In this document: in pieces, positions 8,499 to 17,908 of the stretch | How positions within the stretch are numbered: the stretch's first letter is position 1 | Layout of the letters: each line of letters begins with the position of its first letter | Notes under the pieces: model-generated | Seen by the model: the letters and a program-made list of their open reading frames with translations, nothing else | The model's database searches: none | Told to the model about the DNA's origin: nothing | Source: Leishmania infantum JPCM5 | Taxonomy: Eukaryota; Euglenozoa; Kinetoplastea; Trypanosomatida; Trypanosomatidae | Assembly: GCF_000002875.2 (NCBI RefSeq) | Contig: NC_009396.2 | Coordinates: 7,501-71,500, forward strand | Direction: 5' to 3' | DNA: 64,000 nucleotides | Made by a program: the position numbers and the translations under genes

Positions 8499-9770
8499 AT
8501 GGCGCAGCCACAGGATAGCGCCAGTATTTCATCCGATGAGCTAGTGGTCTGGAGAGCTGCTGAGCGAGTGAGGCAAGGCGCCTCTTTACAGCTCTCACGG
8601 GTAGCTCGCTGTATCGCCTCTGCCACGAAACTGTTGAAGGTGGAAGCAAAAGTTATGGAGCGAGTTTGCGGGGACACTATTGTGTTTGGCCCTATTCGCG
8701 GCCACGCCGCTGACTTTGCGAACATTCTACTAACGAAGGTGCTTCCGAATCGTTGCGTCAAAAATATTGTGTTCTTGGGCAACTACATCGATGGTGCACA
8801 CCAATCGCTGGGTGTCCTGTTCCTGATCGCGGCGCTTATTGTGTGCTCTCGGTTCCACATTGTACCTCTGATCGGCAAGCATGAAATGATGTACCCTATC
8901 CAGCCGGAGACCTTTGGTTCTCTTCGGAACGAGATGCTTCTGTGCTGCACGCGCCGACGCCAGCCGCTGGAGCAGTACGAGAGTATCATGAAGGAATTCT
9001 TTTCTGTTCTCCCCATTGCGTGCGTGGTCGAGAACAGGTTCTTCTGCGTCGCCGGCGGGCCCTCCTCGAAGTTTCGCACACTGGAGGAGATCGAGCTGAT
9101 AACATTGACGCAGGATGCGTCGAAAGAATTTGCCTTGAATAAGCCTATGGACGAGGATGAGGAGCGCATCGCTGACGGGAGCGCTTTTGTCGCCTCACAG
9201 GAGAACGAGCTCGCGTTCCGCTATACGTTCAATGCTGCCTGCAACTTCCTGAGCCGCAACAAATTGGCGATGCTTATCGTTGGCATGGAGTACCATATGA
9301 GTCTCCCAGACTACGACAGCTTTGCTCGCCCGAATCATTACAAGGAATCAATCTACTTCCCTGGATACATGCTAGGCCGCATCCACCCCGAGACGCAGTT
9401 GCCGGCAGTGCTGTCGATGTTCTCTGCCCCGTCGTTCTGCGGTGTGAACCGCAACAACGCGTGCATTGCAGAAATTGCAGATAACCGGCTGGTGGTGCAG
9501 GAGCTGGGAGTTTATGCGAAGCGCCCTCTTGTGTCACCCGGCACGCAAGACCATGCCTTCTCGTGGGCGCAACCGATGCTGGAGCGTGCAGTCGTGGTCA
9601 TCGCCCGAGATATTATTCGGGGGGTCGTCAAGGAGGATGCAGCAACTGATGACGATGCTCACCGTAAGCGGCTGGAGGAGGTTGCCGTGTCGAAAATGCG
9701 GCGCATGTGTATGCTACTGCGGGCGCACGACCTCCCTCTCCCTGATGTGCCCAAGCTGGCGTTCAACTGA
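8499..9770 (+). CDS. PPP-family serine/threonine phosphatase homologue, predicted inactive (pseudophosphatase)
   Basis: The fold of a PP1/PP2A/calcineurin-type phosphatase is recognisable over residues about 55-335, yet the catalytic motifs are eroded. GDxHG reads GPIRG (64-68), losing both metal ligands. GDxVDRG reads GNYIDGA (94-100), with Asp to Asn and the phosphate-binding Arg to Gly. GNHE reads GKHE (126-129). The metal-binding His of the VHGG segment is Ala185 (VAGG). The RAH segment reads GME (262-264). The structural landmark SAPNYCG is still visible as SAPSFCG (310-315). Only the His/Glu of GKHE and the Asp at 98 remain. Reading frame, length (423 aa) and composition are intact, so this is an expressed-looking protein rather than a decayed gene. 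It may act as a regulatory or scaffolding pseudoenzyme. The start is ATG 8499; the frame opens upstream only at a GTG. Confidence 0.8.
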   Translation: MAQPQDSASISSDELVVWRAAERVRQGASLQLSRVARCIASATKLLKVEAKVMERVCGDTIVFGPIRGHAADFANILLTKVLPNRCVKNIVFLGNYIDGAHQSLGVLFLIAALIVCSRFHIVPLIGKHEMMYPIQPETFGSLRNEMLLCCTRRRQPLEQYESIMKEFFSVLPIACVVENRFFCVAGGPSSKFRTLEEIELITLTQDASKEFALNKPMDEDEERIADGSAFVASQENELAFRYTFNAACNFLSRNKLAMLIVGMEYHMSLPDYDSFARPNHYKESIYFPGYMLGRIHPETQLPAVLSMFSAPSFCGVNRNNACIAEIADNRLVVQELGVYAKRPLVSPGTQDHAFSWAQPMLERAVVVIARDIIRGVVKEDAATDDDAHRKRLEEVAVSKMRRMCMLLRAHDLPLPDVPKLAFN

Positions 9771-10571
9771 TGCCGCTACAGCGCTTTTTCGAGGTGTTTG
9801 TGTGCTGTGTGGAAGTCGGTTGCTGCGTGTACAGCCATTCTTCTAGCGTGGTCGACCACGCTGCCTAACATACACCCTGAGTGCCGGCGTCTACGCTCAT
9901 GCGTGATGGGATGTGGCATTATGCCACACCTCATTTTTTTGTCGTATGTGTCTGTGTCCTGTGGTTTGTGAACGCAATAGCATTGTGTTGCGTAGTGCCC
10001 TGCTCACGTCTATTGCCGTCGTGCGCATTTCTGGGTTCGCGTGAATGCCAATGAGAGAGCCTTCATCGTATGTGCGTGTGTCGGTGTGAGCACGTATGCT
10101 CTCGTTTACTTACTATGCGTGGCTGCTAGAGAAAAGGCACCGTCTACGGTAGATGTCTCGCTGAGAGGTTTACGATTGAGTTTTACAACACGTGGGCTTT
10201 GCTTGTGGGGAGTGAACTCCTTGTCTAGGTAGCGGTGCGCCGGCTCTGTGCACAGGGCGGGAGAACCTCGCGCAGGTGCTATGGTGCCTGCCGTGAAAGA
10301 GAAACGGTTGGCGCTCTCTTCTTCTGACGCACGGAGAGTGCCACTCCACCATTGCTCTCAATCGACGTATCCCAAGCTCTCATCTCTAAGTCCCCAACTC
10401 GTTTGTCCGACGTCACTCACTGTCACACGTTATATCACAACGATGCAGGTTGCTCCTCGTGACGTGAGCGTACGTACTCCCTACCCCTGCGCCTTGACTT
10501 TATCGTGCAAACGTTTTTCTTTCCGCTACCATTTTACCAGTAAAAACTACGGAAAAGTTGCGTCGTGAACC
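9771..10571. other. Intergenic region, pseudophosphatase to MAR1
   Basis: No gene seen; open frames of 60-106 codons lack plausible ATG-anchored protein composition. A small perfect inverted repeat (7-bp arms, 3-base loop) occurs at 9912-9928 in the probable 3' untranslated region. Confidence 0.5.
10539..10540 (+). promoter_or_regulatory. Candidate spliced-leader acceptor AG for MAR1
   Basis: The pyrimidine tract at about 10512-10537 ends in ACCAG. The AG lies 31 bases upstream of the ATG at 10572. Confidence 0.55.
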
Positions 10572-11150
10572 ATGTCCCGCTTGATGCCGCATTACTCCAA
10601 GGGCAAGACGGCCTTCCTGTGTGTAGATCTCCAAGAGGCGTTTAGTAAGCGCATCGAGAATTTCGCCAATTGCGTGTTCGTTGCCAACCGGCTGGCACGC
10701 CTGCATGAGGTGGTGCCCGAGAACACCAAGTACATTGTCACAGAGCATTATCCGAAGGGCCTTGGCCGCATCGTGCCGGAGATTACCTTGCCCAAAACCG
10801 CCCACCTGATCGAGAAGACTCGCTTCTCGTGTGTCGTGCCACAGGTGGAGGAGCTGCTGGAGGACGTGGACAATGCTGTCGTCTTTGGTATTGAGGGGCA
10901 TGCCTGCATCCTGCAGACAGTGGCTGACCTCCTGGACATGAACAAGCGTGTGTTCCTTCCAAAGGACGGCCTGGGCAGCCAAAAGAAGACAGACTTTAAG
11001 GCCGCGATAAAGTTGATGAGTTCGTGGGGCCCCAACTGCGAGATCACTACCTCTGAGTCGATTCTGCTTCAGATGACAAAGGATGCCATGGACCCTAACT
11101 TCAAGAGGATTTCGAAGCTGCTGAAGGAGGAACCTCCGATCCCGCTCTGA
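10572..11150 (+). CDS. MAR1: MAR1, isochorismatase-fold hydrolase (mitochondrial-associated ribonuclease)
   Basis: The 192-aa protein is an isochorismatase-like hydrolase closely resembling what I know as Leishmania MAR1, described from L. tarentolae as a mitochondrion-associated ribonuclease of about 21.5 kDa. The catalytic triad of the fold is complete: Asp19 in FLCVDLQEAF, Lys82 in IEKTRFSC and Cys112 in FGIEGHACILQT. The order of strands and helices (residues about 12-170) is that of ISOC1/ISOC2 proteins, with a short C-terminal extension. No N-terminal presequence is obvious (MSRLMPHYSKG). The biochemical activity in vivo remains uncertain: the fold is that of a hydrolase, while the ribonuclease name comes from purified activity. 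Confidence 0.88.
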   Translation: MSRLMPHYSKGKTAFLCVDLQEAFSKRIENFANCVFVANRLARLHEVVPENTKYIVTEHYPKGLGRIVPEITLPKTAHLIEKTRFSCVVPQVEELLEDVDNAVVFGIEGHACILQTVADLLDMNKRVFLPKDGLGSQKKTDFKAAIKLMSSWGPNCEITTSESILLQMTKDAMDPNFKRISKLLKEEPPIPL

Positions 11151-12041
11151 GCAAGTGCACAGCAGACAAGGCTGCCGAGCATGCGAATGAGACGGAGAGG
11201 GTTTTGCGGAAGCAGTCCTGTAGCGGTCTTGTTGACGGCCGACCTTTCCTGCCTTCCAACTCTGTGCATAGCTCTGTTTCACGCTTGCTTGATAGTTTAT
11301 GAAAAGCGACATCTGCGTCTTGCTGTCTTCGAACAAAAACTGAAAAAGTGTGTCGGATGCTCTTGAGGAAGCAGGCGTGTCGGTCACAACTAGTCTGTTT
11401 CTATGCTAGTACCAATGCATCTAGTGGCGTGTGCCCAATGAGCGCTCTCATCCGTTTTCGCGAGTGCAGAGAGACGCCTTTTCGGTGCTTTATTGCATTT
11501 CCTCGCGTCTTGTCTCAGGCTCGTCTATTTTTTTTTTGTTGTTGTTCAGCACATATTGCAGTATATCGGCGAATCGCCAGGGGGAGGAGGCTATCCAGAA
11601 TCCAATAACAGTGAGAAAAAATAGCAGCAAAGCTTCGGGCTCGGCGTACAGTCAGGCACGGATAGGTGGCGTGCAGGCGTGAGCTTCGAAAGCAAAGTAG
11701 GCTCTTGTTTTTGTTTTCATGACTAGCTGTACCCCCTTTATGGCGACTGTGCTGGGTAGAGTGTCGAACTTGCGTGGCTTGCTGTTGCAGCAGATTACCT
11801 AAGCAGTTCTCTCGTCCTGCGCACACCTCTTGCGTCTTTGTGTACTCCAATCGACGGAACACGTCGAAAAACAACTACACGTTGGCGACCTTCTTTGTAT
11901 GCCGTCATGCACACACGCTTCTCGCTAGCTTTCCTTCATTCTCCCAGCCATTTGTTTCTGTTCCTCTTTCTTTCTCCACCGATTACGCGCGACCTTGCGC
12001 ACCGCTGCGCGGGTCGTCTGCATCAACCTGAAGTATTAAGA
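11151..12041. other. Intergenic region, MAR1 to coiled-coil gene
   Basis: No gene. A T run (11527-11537) lies within a pyrimidine-rich stretch, and a second long pyrimidine tract at about 11920-11985 precedes the next gene. Confidence 0.5.
12032..12033 (+). promoter_or_regulatory. Candidate spliced-leader acceptor deciding the coiled-coil gene start
   Basis: A long pyrimidine tract (about 11930-11985) is followed by the AGs at 12032-12033 and 12039-12040, immediately before the ATG at 12042. An acceptor here would exclude the upstream part of the open frame (from TTG 11838) from the mature mRNA. Confidence 0.4.
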
Positions 12042-13772
12042 ATGAGCGGGGAGTTCTCACTGCTGCAGCACCTCGGCGTTACCGTCGACAAGTGTGATTC
12101 CTCCGCCGATCTCGCTCCTCCTACACATTCATCGAAGGCGGCTTTTCGGGTGTGGGCACCGTCACAGCACCCGCCATCGAAGTGCTGTACAGCAGAGGAG
12201 ACGTGCCAGGTTCTGGAGAAGAAGCGCAAGGGCGCCCACCCCTCGTATGCGGATCCCACCGGGGAGGTGCTTCTACGTCGTAAAAATGGAGTGAAGGTTC
12301 AGTACATTGTGTACAACTCCAAGATTCCATCGGTCTATGGTATCAACAAGCGACTTGCCGAGAAGAAGGCTGAGCGGGAGCGCGAGGAGAACTCCCCTTT
12401 GTTCAAATACGGTCTGGCACTAATCGAAGGCGAAGCTGGACAGAAGGAGGCGCGACGGGCGCTGCTGCAGGAACTGCGCCGGTGCAACCAGGAGCAGGCG
12501 CGTTTGAGCAAAGAGGAAGGACTTCGCGAGCGTGCTCGACGCTTAGCACACGAGCGCGCTGTTGTGCAGCACAACGCGGGCGAGGCAGCACGTGAGGAGG
12601 AGGATGCGACGCGGAAGAAAATGATGGATAGGGAAGCTGTGAGGGAAGCAGCAGTGAAAGCTCTCACCCTGCGAGAAGAGCGGCGAGCGGATGCAAATGT
12701 GGACGCGAGAGTTGTTGCGAGTGGATGGGACGGCAAGGACGAAGATGACCGCCGCCACCTCGCTGCAGTGGAGCGCACGCGACAGCTTGCCGAAGAGAAC
12801 TTCCGTGCAGCGGAGCAGCGACGTGCGGAGCGCAAGGCGCAGGAGCAGGACGCGCGTGAAAGGGCACAAGCAGAGCGCATGGAACTGCAGAGGCAACTTG
12901 CACAGGAGCATGTGAAGGATCTGGAAAGGCACCGTCGCAACGCTGAGGCGTTGCGAGGTGCACAGGAGGCCGCGCGCGAGCGCCGTTCGAGGGCGAACGC
13001 CGCCGATGCGCACCTACAAGTGGTGCCGTCGGAGTCCCTCTTCGACGCAGTGGAAAGGCGACAGCGGGATGAAGCGATGCGGGCACAGCAGAAGCGGATG
13101 GAGGACATGGCCGTGAATGTGCGCCTGGCAGCGCAGAAACGAGCAAACGCGCAGGCCGAGAGGGATAGGGAGCGGCAGTACGCCGCAGAGTATGCCAAGG
13201 CAGAGTTGGAGAGCTTTCAGCGTGAAGTGGAGCACGCGCGCCAGAGACGCCAGCAGGAGCGTCTGGAGCTACAAGACGCAGCAGAGGCGGCTGCAAAGGT
13301 GCGACAGGCTCACGCAGACGCCGCACGACAGCGAGAGCAGTCGATGGCGCCCCTTTTCTTCTGGCCAGCGTCGCAGTCACCGGGGGCCGAGAAGGCCAAG
13401 ATAGCTGAAACTCGTCGCTTTCGCGAGGACCTTCGCCGACAGGCCGAAAAAAAGCGCGACGAGCGTGCTCAGGAAGAGGAAGCTGAACGGGCGAGGGAAC
13501 GCGCACTCATTGAGTACGATACTCGATCAGCGCAGGAGGCTGTAGAGCGTGAGCGCAAGGAGACGAGAGAAAAAGCAGAGCACCTCCGGCGCATTTTGGA
13601 GGCGCAGATCGCACAGAAGCGCAAAGGAACCGTTGGGGACCGGCAAGCATGTGCCGCTGTGGATGTATCACACGTGCCCGTTACGAAAGCAATGATACTG
13701 TACCGTTGCCCCGTGACTGGAGAACTTCTGCCTGCCAGCGCTTACGACTTTGGCGTTCAGCGAGGACGTTAG
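12042..13772 (+). CDS. Coiled-coil protein, 576 aa, possible flagellar/cytoskeletal component
   Basis: A globular N-terminus (residues 1-105, with a conserved-looking YIVYNSKIPSVYGIN segment) is followed by a nearly continuous, highly charged coiled coil (about 105-535; Arg, Glu, Ala and Gln dominate). One short break occurs around residues 440-452 (PLFFWPASQSPG). The protein ends in a compact tail with YRCPVTGELLPASAYDF. The Arg/Glu-rich heptads resemble trichohyalin-plectin-homology axonemal proteins such as CFAP45/53 or MNS1, but similarity by composition alone is weak and I do not assign orthology. There is no membrane segment or signal peptide. Start: ATG 12042, directly after the acceptor AG; the upstream open frame begins at TTG and reads as pyrimidine-rich untranslated sequence. 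Confidence 0.8.
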   Translation: MSGEFSLLQHLGVTVDKCDSSADLAPPTHSSKAAFRVWAPSQHPPSKCCTAEETCQVLEKKRKGAHPSYADPTGEVLLRRKNGVKVQYIVYNSKIPSVYGINKRLAEKKAEREREENSPLFKYGLALIEGEAGQKEARRALLQELRRCNQEQARLSKEEGLRERARRLAHERAVVQHNAGEAAREEEDATRKKMMDREAVREAAVKALTLREERRADANVDARVVASGWDGKDEDDRRHLAAVERTRQLAEENFRAAEQRRAERKAQEQDARERAQAERMELQRQLAQEHVKDLERHRRNAEALRGAQEAARERRSRANAADAHLQVVPSESLFDAVERRQRDEAMRAQQKRMEDMAVNVRLAAQKRANAQAERDRERQYAAEYAKAELESFQREVEHARQRRQQERLELQDAAEAAAKVRQAHADAARQREQSMAPLFFWPASQSPGAEKAKIAETRRFREDLRRQAEKKRDERAQEEEAERARERALIEYDTRSAQEAVERERKETREKAEHLRRILEAQIAQKRKGTVGDRQACAAVDVSHVPVTKAMILYRCPVTGELLPASAYDFGVQRGR

Positions 13773-14519
13773 GGACCGTGCGTCTTGCGTGACCGTGACC
13801 GGCTGTGCTGCATGGACTTCATGCTGAGGTTCTCGCACCCCTTCTCCGTTTAATAGTGGCGGCACGTGCACATTTGGAAGCAATAAAGGCGAGTGCGAGC
13901 GTACAGTGAAGGAGGTAAGGAGGGGCGCCATGATGTAGCAGGCTTCCTTGTTGCGCCATGCTGGCGCCTGTAGAACCTTTTAGATCGTGCACATGTACAC
14001 GCCCTTACCGTTCCCTTAGACGAAAAAGAAGCAACGACCCGGAAAAAAAGCAGCTGCCGGAAGAGGTAGCAGAAAAGAAGCTCCCCAGACTTGTGGTGTC
14101 CATTTGCTGTAGAGGACTCTGCTGGAGATCAACGGGGCGGCAGTGCACCAGGCACTCTGCAAGCGCAGCTTTTTCTCTCGTCAGAAGGTTCGGTGAGCCT
14201 TTGTGTGTGTGTGTGTCCCCCTGCGCACTTCGTCCACTACGCTCTCTACCGGTCGCTCTGTCAAACATGCGTCTCTTTGTTCACAGACGTCACGCGCTGC
14301 TTTACTTTGCAACCACAAAACTGGGCACACACACGAAAGCGGTTGCATACGACTTGGCAGACACTCGAGAGCAGGCTAGGAGGAAAGCGAATACACGAAG
14401 TCGCCATCAAGGCGGCGCGCACGCTTAGTGGCTGCTTGGTATATTCCGTCTGTGGGCTGGCTCTCTCTCGTCGTGACGCGTTCGCCACCGTGGCTGCAGC
14501 AGAGGCACGATCGACGCTC
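13773..14519. other. Intergenic region, coiled-coil gene to 90-aa gene
   Basis: No secure gene. An ATG-anchored frame at 13958-14428 (156 codons) has untranslated-like composition, and a GT repeat lies at 14202-14215. The frame of the downstream 90-aa gene stays open back to 14091 but holds no ATG there. Confidence 0.45.
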
Positions 14520-14792
14520 ATGGACCTATGCGGTACCGATGTCGTTCCCTTTCAAGGCGTGCGGTTGGGGACTACCCCAACAGAGGACTTCTACTTAACG
14601 ACTCTTGAGAAGAAACTGTTGCGGATGTCGGCGATGGAGCAGCTGCGCGCGTGCTGTTTTGCTGACCCCCCGCTGCCTACTGCGCGTGATGGTGGCGAGC
14701 AGTCGCTCCTGTGGTGCGTGCTGAGCGAATCGGTGCGCGTGTTTTTGTCTCTGATGTTGTTTCTCTGCCTCGTGGCGCACCTCCTCAACTGA
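14520..14792 (+). CDS. Small putative tail-anchored membrane protein, 90 aa
   Basis: I do not recognise this protein. From the first ATG of the frame (14520) it has a soluble N-terminal part containing EDFYLTTLEKKLLRMSAMEQ, a likely amphipathic helix. A charged linker (PTARDGGEQ) follows, and then a C-terminal hydrophobic stretch of about 17 residues (VFLSLMLFLCLVAHLL) that ends one residue before the stop. That arrangement is typical of tail-anchored proteins of the ER or mitochondrial outer membrane. The frame is open upstream to 14091 without another ATG. Short length and the lack of homology knowledge make this a moderate call. Confidence 0.5.
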   Translation: MDLCGTDVVPFQGVRLGTTPTEDFYLTTLEKKLLRMSAMEQLRACCFADPPLPTARDGGEQSLLWCVLSESVRVFLSLMLFLCLVAHLLN

Positions 14793-15285
14793 CGACAGAT
14801 CCATCCAGATGACGTCGATACCCTCACTTATCTTGGCAGAGGGTTGCGCGCGCTTCTTTTCGTTGCCATTGTCTTGCTCTGCTCACTGCTCGCTTTCTTT
14901 CCTGCTCAGTGCGTTGCTTTGTGGAATTCGGTGGTCACAGCGTTAGCTTCCCTTGTGTTGGCTTGGCGGCGCAATCGTAGCGTGCGCGCTGGCGGGTCGG
15001 ACAGCTGGTTTTCTGTCAGTCACATCTAACTTCAGGGCTGCATGTCATCAAACTCCAGTGGTGATGTGCATAAAGCGTTGCTGCATGTCTTCGACAGGAA
15101 AGCGCAGCTCCTCGGATGATTCTCCGCCGTCTGCTGTATGGTTTCACTCGTGTACCTTGTTTTTCCCGATCTTCTCCCGTGCCGCTTTTCTTCCCTCTCC
15201 TCTTGGTACCACAAGGACCCCACTGGGCTTGCCAGGGCGATTCGCTGAGCCACGACCCACTCTACACGCTGCCAGTAGCGCAAAC
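14793..15285. other. Intergenic region, 90-aa gene to 205-aa gene
   Basis: No gene seen. Pyrimidine tracts at 14845-14905 and 15155-15210 could serve trans-splicing of the 205-aa gene. The frame of that gene is open upstream to 14953 but begins there at TTG. Confidence 0.45.
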
Positions 15286-15903
15286 ATGCAATCCGTGCTT
15301 CCCTACACCACGAACCCGGCGCAGATTGTGTCAATCGAGAAGCTCAAGCTCATAAACCCTTCCTCAGCAGCTGCGACCGGGCCGTATGTGAATGTGCGGA
15401 ATCCGAAACTGGTTGTCGGAGGGCTTCTGCACAACTGGGATGCAGAAGCGGCGCACGCGCTTCTTAACGCTCCAAAGTCCGTGCAGACGTGGGACCTGTC
15501 TTGGACGGAGGACGAGACGAACTGGGAAGAGCGGGTGCACCGCTGCACCTACCCAGAGGAAGTAGAGGACCTACTGCCGGCAAAGTGGATCGGCTACCGT
15601 GTCCAGAGCGATGTGGATGAGACCCTGGCGCGCGTTTGCAAGTTGTGCACGGCGCTGGTGGACAGGTTCGTTTCGCTCTCGCAGGGCAACAACGCGAACG
15701 TGTCTACTGCTAAGTGGCGCCAGCGTCAGGCTCTGTATGACAGGCTCGGCGCCGTGATGGAGCTACTGGAAGCGTCCGTTGGCGAAGCGATCCCCATTCT
15801 GAAGCTGAAGGACCCAGAGTTCATCCAAAACTGCTGGCGCCAGATGCAGGATGATGAGCGAGTAGAAATTATGTCTGTCCTGGGGACCAAAGATTACGAC
15901 TAG
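15286..15903 (+). CDS. Hypothetical protein, 205 aa
   Basis: I do not recognise this protein. It is soluble and acidic-to-neutral, with several Trp residues (WDAEAAH, WDLSWTEDETNWEE, WIGYRVQ, WRQRQ, NCWRQM) and a helical C-terminal half (residues about 110-200; VDETLARVCKLCTALVDRF, LYDRLGAVMELLEASVGEAI). There is no membrane segment and no enzyme motif. The ATG at 15286 (MQSVLPYTTNPAQ) is the first one that leaves out the Cys/Phe-rich upstream translation. Balanced composition through to the stop supports a real gene, probably kinetoplastid-restricted. Confidence 0.7.
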   Translation: MQSVLPYTTNPAQIVSIEKLKLINPSSAAATGPYVNVRNPKLVVGGLLHNWDAEAAHALLNAPKSVQTWDLSWTEDETNWEERVHRCTYPEEVEDLLPAKWIGYRVQSDVDETLARVCKLCTALVDRFVSLSQGNNANVSTAKWRQRQALYDRLGAVMELLEASVGEAIPILKLKDPEFIQNCWRQMQDDERVEIMSVLGTKDYD

Positions 15904-16462
15904 TCCTGCAATGCTGGGGCCACGCCCCTCCGGCCTTTATCTTCGCTTTCTCATATGTTTCGCACTACAGAAGAGCCGACCGCCTGCTGGTCGGCTGCTG
16001 CAGGAGGCGGGTGTCTTCATTGCAACTGCGACAGGGACTCTGGAGGGACGAGGAACGCCTCATTTTGTTTTGGTGTTGCACACTTCAATCGCTAGAGCGA
16101 GCAGCGTGATGCTCGTATTTGATGATTTTGTTTCTCCCTTTTTTAGATGTCGATGCCGAGCGCACTCCGTACTCAAGGAAAGAGGTAGCGTTTTGTAGCC
16201 GGATGATGTGCTCGCGTCTGTTTCACGAATCTCTGGGCATAGTTATCATCTCCCCGTCGCGTTCTTCTGCTTCGCCGGCCCTGGTAATCGCCGATGCCTT
16301 TTACTCTGCGATGCGACTGCAAGTCATGCTGGCAGTGCCATTCGTACAACCAAAGTTTGCTTCTATTATCCCGATTCTTCTCCGCGCTGTGCCGCTGTTG
16401 CCCCCTTCATGGCCACTTTTGCATTTCGCAGGTGCATTAGTGACCTTTCATGACGTTCAGCA
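15904..16462. other. Intergenic region with a strong hairpin
   Basis: No gene. A perfect stem-loop with 8-bp arms and a 7-base loop lies at 15974-15996, about 70 bases after the 205-aa stop codon, in the probable 3' untranslated region. Pyrimidine-rich stretches at about 16360-16420 precede the next gene. Confidence 0.5.
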
Positions 16463-17908
16463 ATGCGCTGTTTTACAGCCCGCCTCCAGCTGCTCACGTT
16501 TGAGACACTTCTTTGCGGAGCGCATGGCGTGTTGCCGCCTCCGACACGTCTTGCTGCGGCATGTGCGCGCGCCAAGGAGGAGTTTGCATCGCAGTGCAGC
16601 ACGAGCGCTCCGCCGCCAACGATGCTGGCAACGGCTGTTGTAGCTACCCACCTGCTGCACAACAACCTCAGAGACGCCGCGGCGGTGCTTGCGTCACATC
16701 CTTGTCAGCAGCAGGTTCTGGAGGGAGTGCGGGACTATGTGAGGCAACATCCTGGCGTGTTTTCGGTTTCTACGCTGACCGGTATGCTAGAGGAGGCACG
16801 ATGCGTGAGTGAGGGCGCTGCGGCTACCTTTCTGCGCGCAGCCGTCGATGAGTTTCTTCACGGCTCATCTGCTGCATCTACAGAGGTAGACGAGGCGACT
16901 ACGTGGGATGCGCAGCGCGAGAACTTGCGCTCCCTCGTGCTGCGACACATTCGCTTTTACCCCGCCTGTGCATCCTTTCTTCTGGGCTCCCTCTGCGCAG
17001 TAAGCCGTGGATGCGCAGGGGACCGCGAAGACGTCGTCGAGGTAATGCAGCTCGCCATGCGTGAGCGCTCGATGAATCCGCGGGACTTTGGTGGCGTTCT
17101 GGATATCGTGTGGAAATCAAGAGAGCCGCGGCGCGTCGCGATGATGTGGGCGTGGATGCAGCACACATCTGCCTGCTGGGATGTTCGCGCGGCTTCGATC
17201 GCCATCATGGCGTTTTCGGAGCTTCATCAAATGGACGAGGCGGTAGCGTGCATGCAGAAGCTTGCGGAGGCAGACGGTGACCCGACAATCGACGCTCAGG
17301 TTGCCTTTGTAAGGTTCCTAGGGGCGCGAACACCCTCCCTGCTTCAGTATGCAACTCAGCTGGTGCTTCATTGGCACCCCTCAGGCGAGCGGCTGTGGCG
17401 CGGGGAGCCCCAGGCCGTCGGAATGGAGCTGGTGAAAATCTGCTGCGCGTGCGGCGAGCGTAAATTAGCTGTGGAGATGCTTGAACAGATGGTGGCGACG
17501 AACGCAGGTGTGCCAGCAGAGCTAGAGGCGTTTATGCTGCGGCCAGGTGCTGCTGCCCTCGGTGAGCATCACAGTGCATCGGTGGCTACGAACAAGACGC
17601 TGCAGGAATTATTCATTGACGTTCCGTTGCACCTGCCCAACCTGGGAGAGCAACCAGCACTTGTCGGACTTCTGCTTTCTCTAGGCATGGCTACCAACCG
17701 CCTTCCAGAAGTGTACGATGCGCTGGAGAAGGCGTCGTTGACGCCTGCCAACTTTCAAGGCGCGCTTGGCTACTTTACGATGGGAAGTGCTGTGAAGGCA
17801 GCGAGTCCTATCGCCGTGCTCGCCTGCGTGCGCGAGGCTGGTGCGCGAACAGGCCATAAAGTTCCCAAAGAGATGGAGTCGTGGCTGCAGCTAGCGACAG
17901 AGATGTAG
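16463..17908 (+). CDS. Helical-repeat protein, probably PPR-like and mitochondrial, 481 aa
   Basis: Almost entirely helical, with successive helix pairs of about 35 residues in the pattern seen in pentatricopeptide-repeat proteins. Examples are WDVRAASIAIMAFSELHQMDEAVACMQKLAEADG, EPQAVGMELVKICCACGERKLAVEMLEQMVATNAG and PALVGLLLSLGMATNRLPEVYDALEKASLTP. In trypanosomatids such proteins are mostly mitochondrial RNA-binding or ribosome-associated. The N-terminus (MRCFTARLQLLTFETLLCG) is basic-hydrophobic without acidic residues in the first dozen positions and fits a mitochondrial presequence, which supports the ATG at 16463. A later in-frame ATG at 16622 is an alternative start. The repeats are divergent, so PPR membership is inferred from periodicity. 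Confidence 0.7.
   Translation: MRCFTARLQLLTFETLLCGAHGVLPPPTRLAAACARAKEEFASQCSTSAPPPTMLATAVVATHLLHNNLRDAAAVLASHPCQQQVLEGVRDYVRQHPGVFSVSTLTGMLEEARCVSEGAAATFLRAAVDEFLHGSSAASTEVDEATTWDAQRENLRSLVLRHIRFYPACASFLLGSLCAVSRGCAGDREDVVEVMQLAMRERSMNPRDFGGVLDIVWKSREPRRVAMMWAWMQHTSACWDVRAASIAIMAFSELHQMDEAVACMQKLAEADGDPTIDAQVAFVRFLGARTPSLLQYATQLVLHWHPSGERLWRGEPQAVGMELVKICCACGERKLAVEMLEQMVATNAGVPAELEAFMLRPGAAALGEHHSASVATNKTLQELFIDVPLHLPNLGEQPALVGLLLSLGMATNRLPEVYDALEKASLTPANFQGALGYFTMGSAVKAASPIAVLACVREAGARTGHKVPKEMESWLQLATEM

Noticed and set aside
8499..9770. Calling the phosphatase homologue a pseudogene
   Set aside because: The frame is intact over 423 codons with normal composition and structural landmarks; only catalytic residues changed, which suggests a pseudoenzyme.
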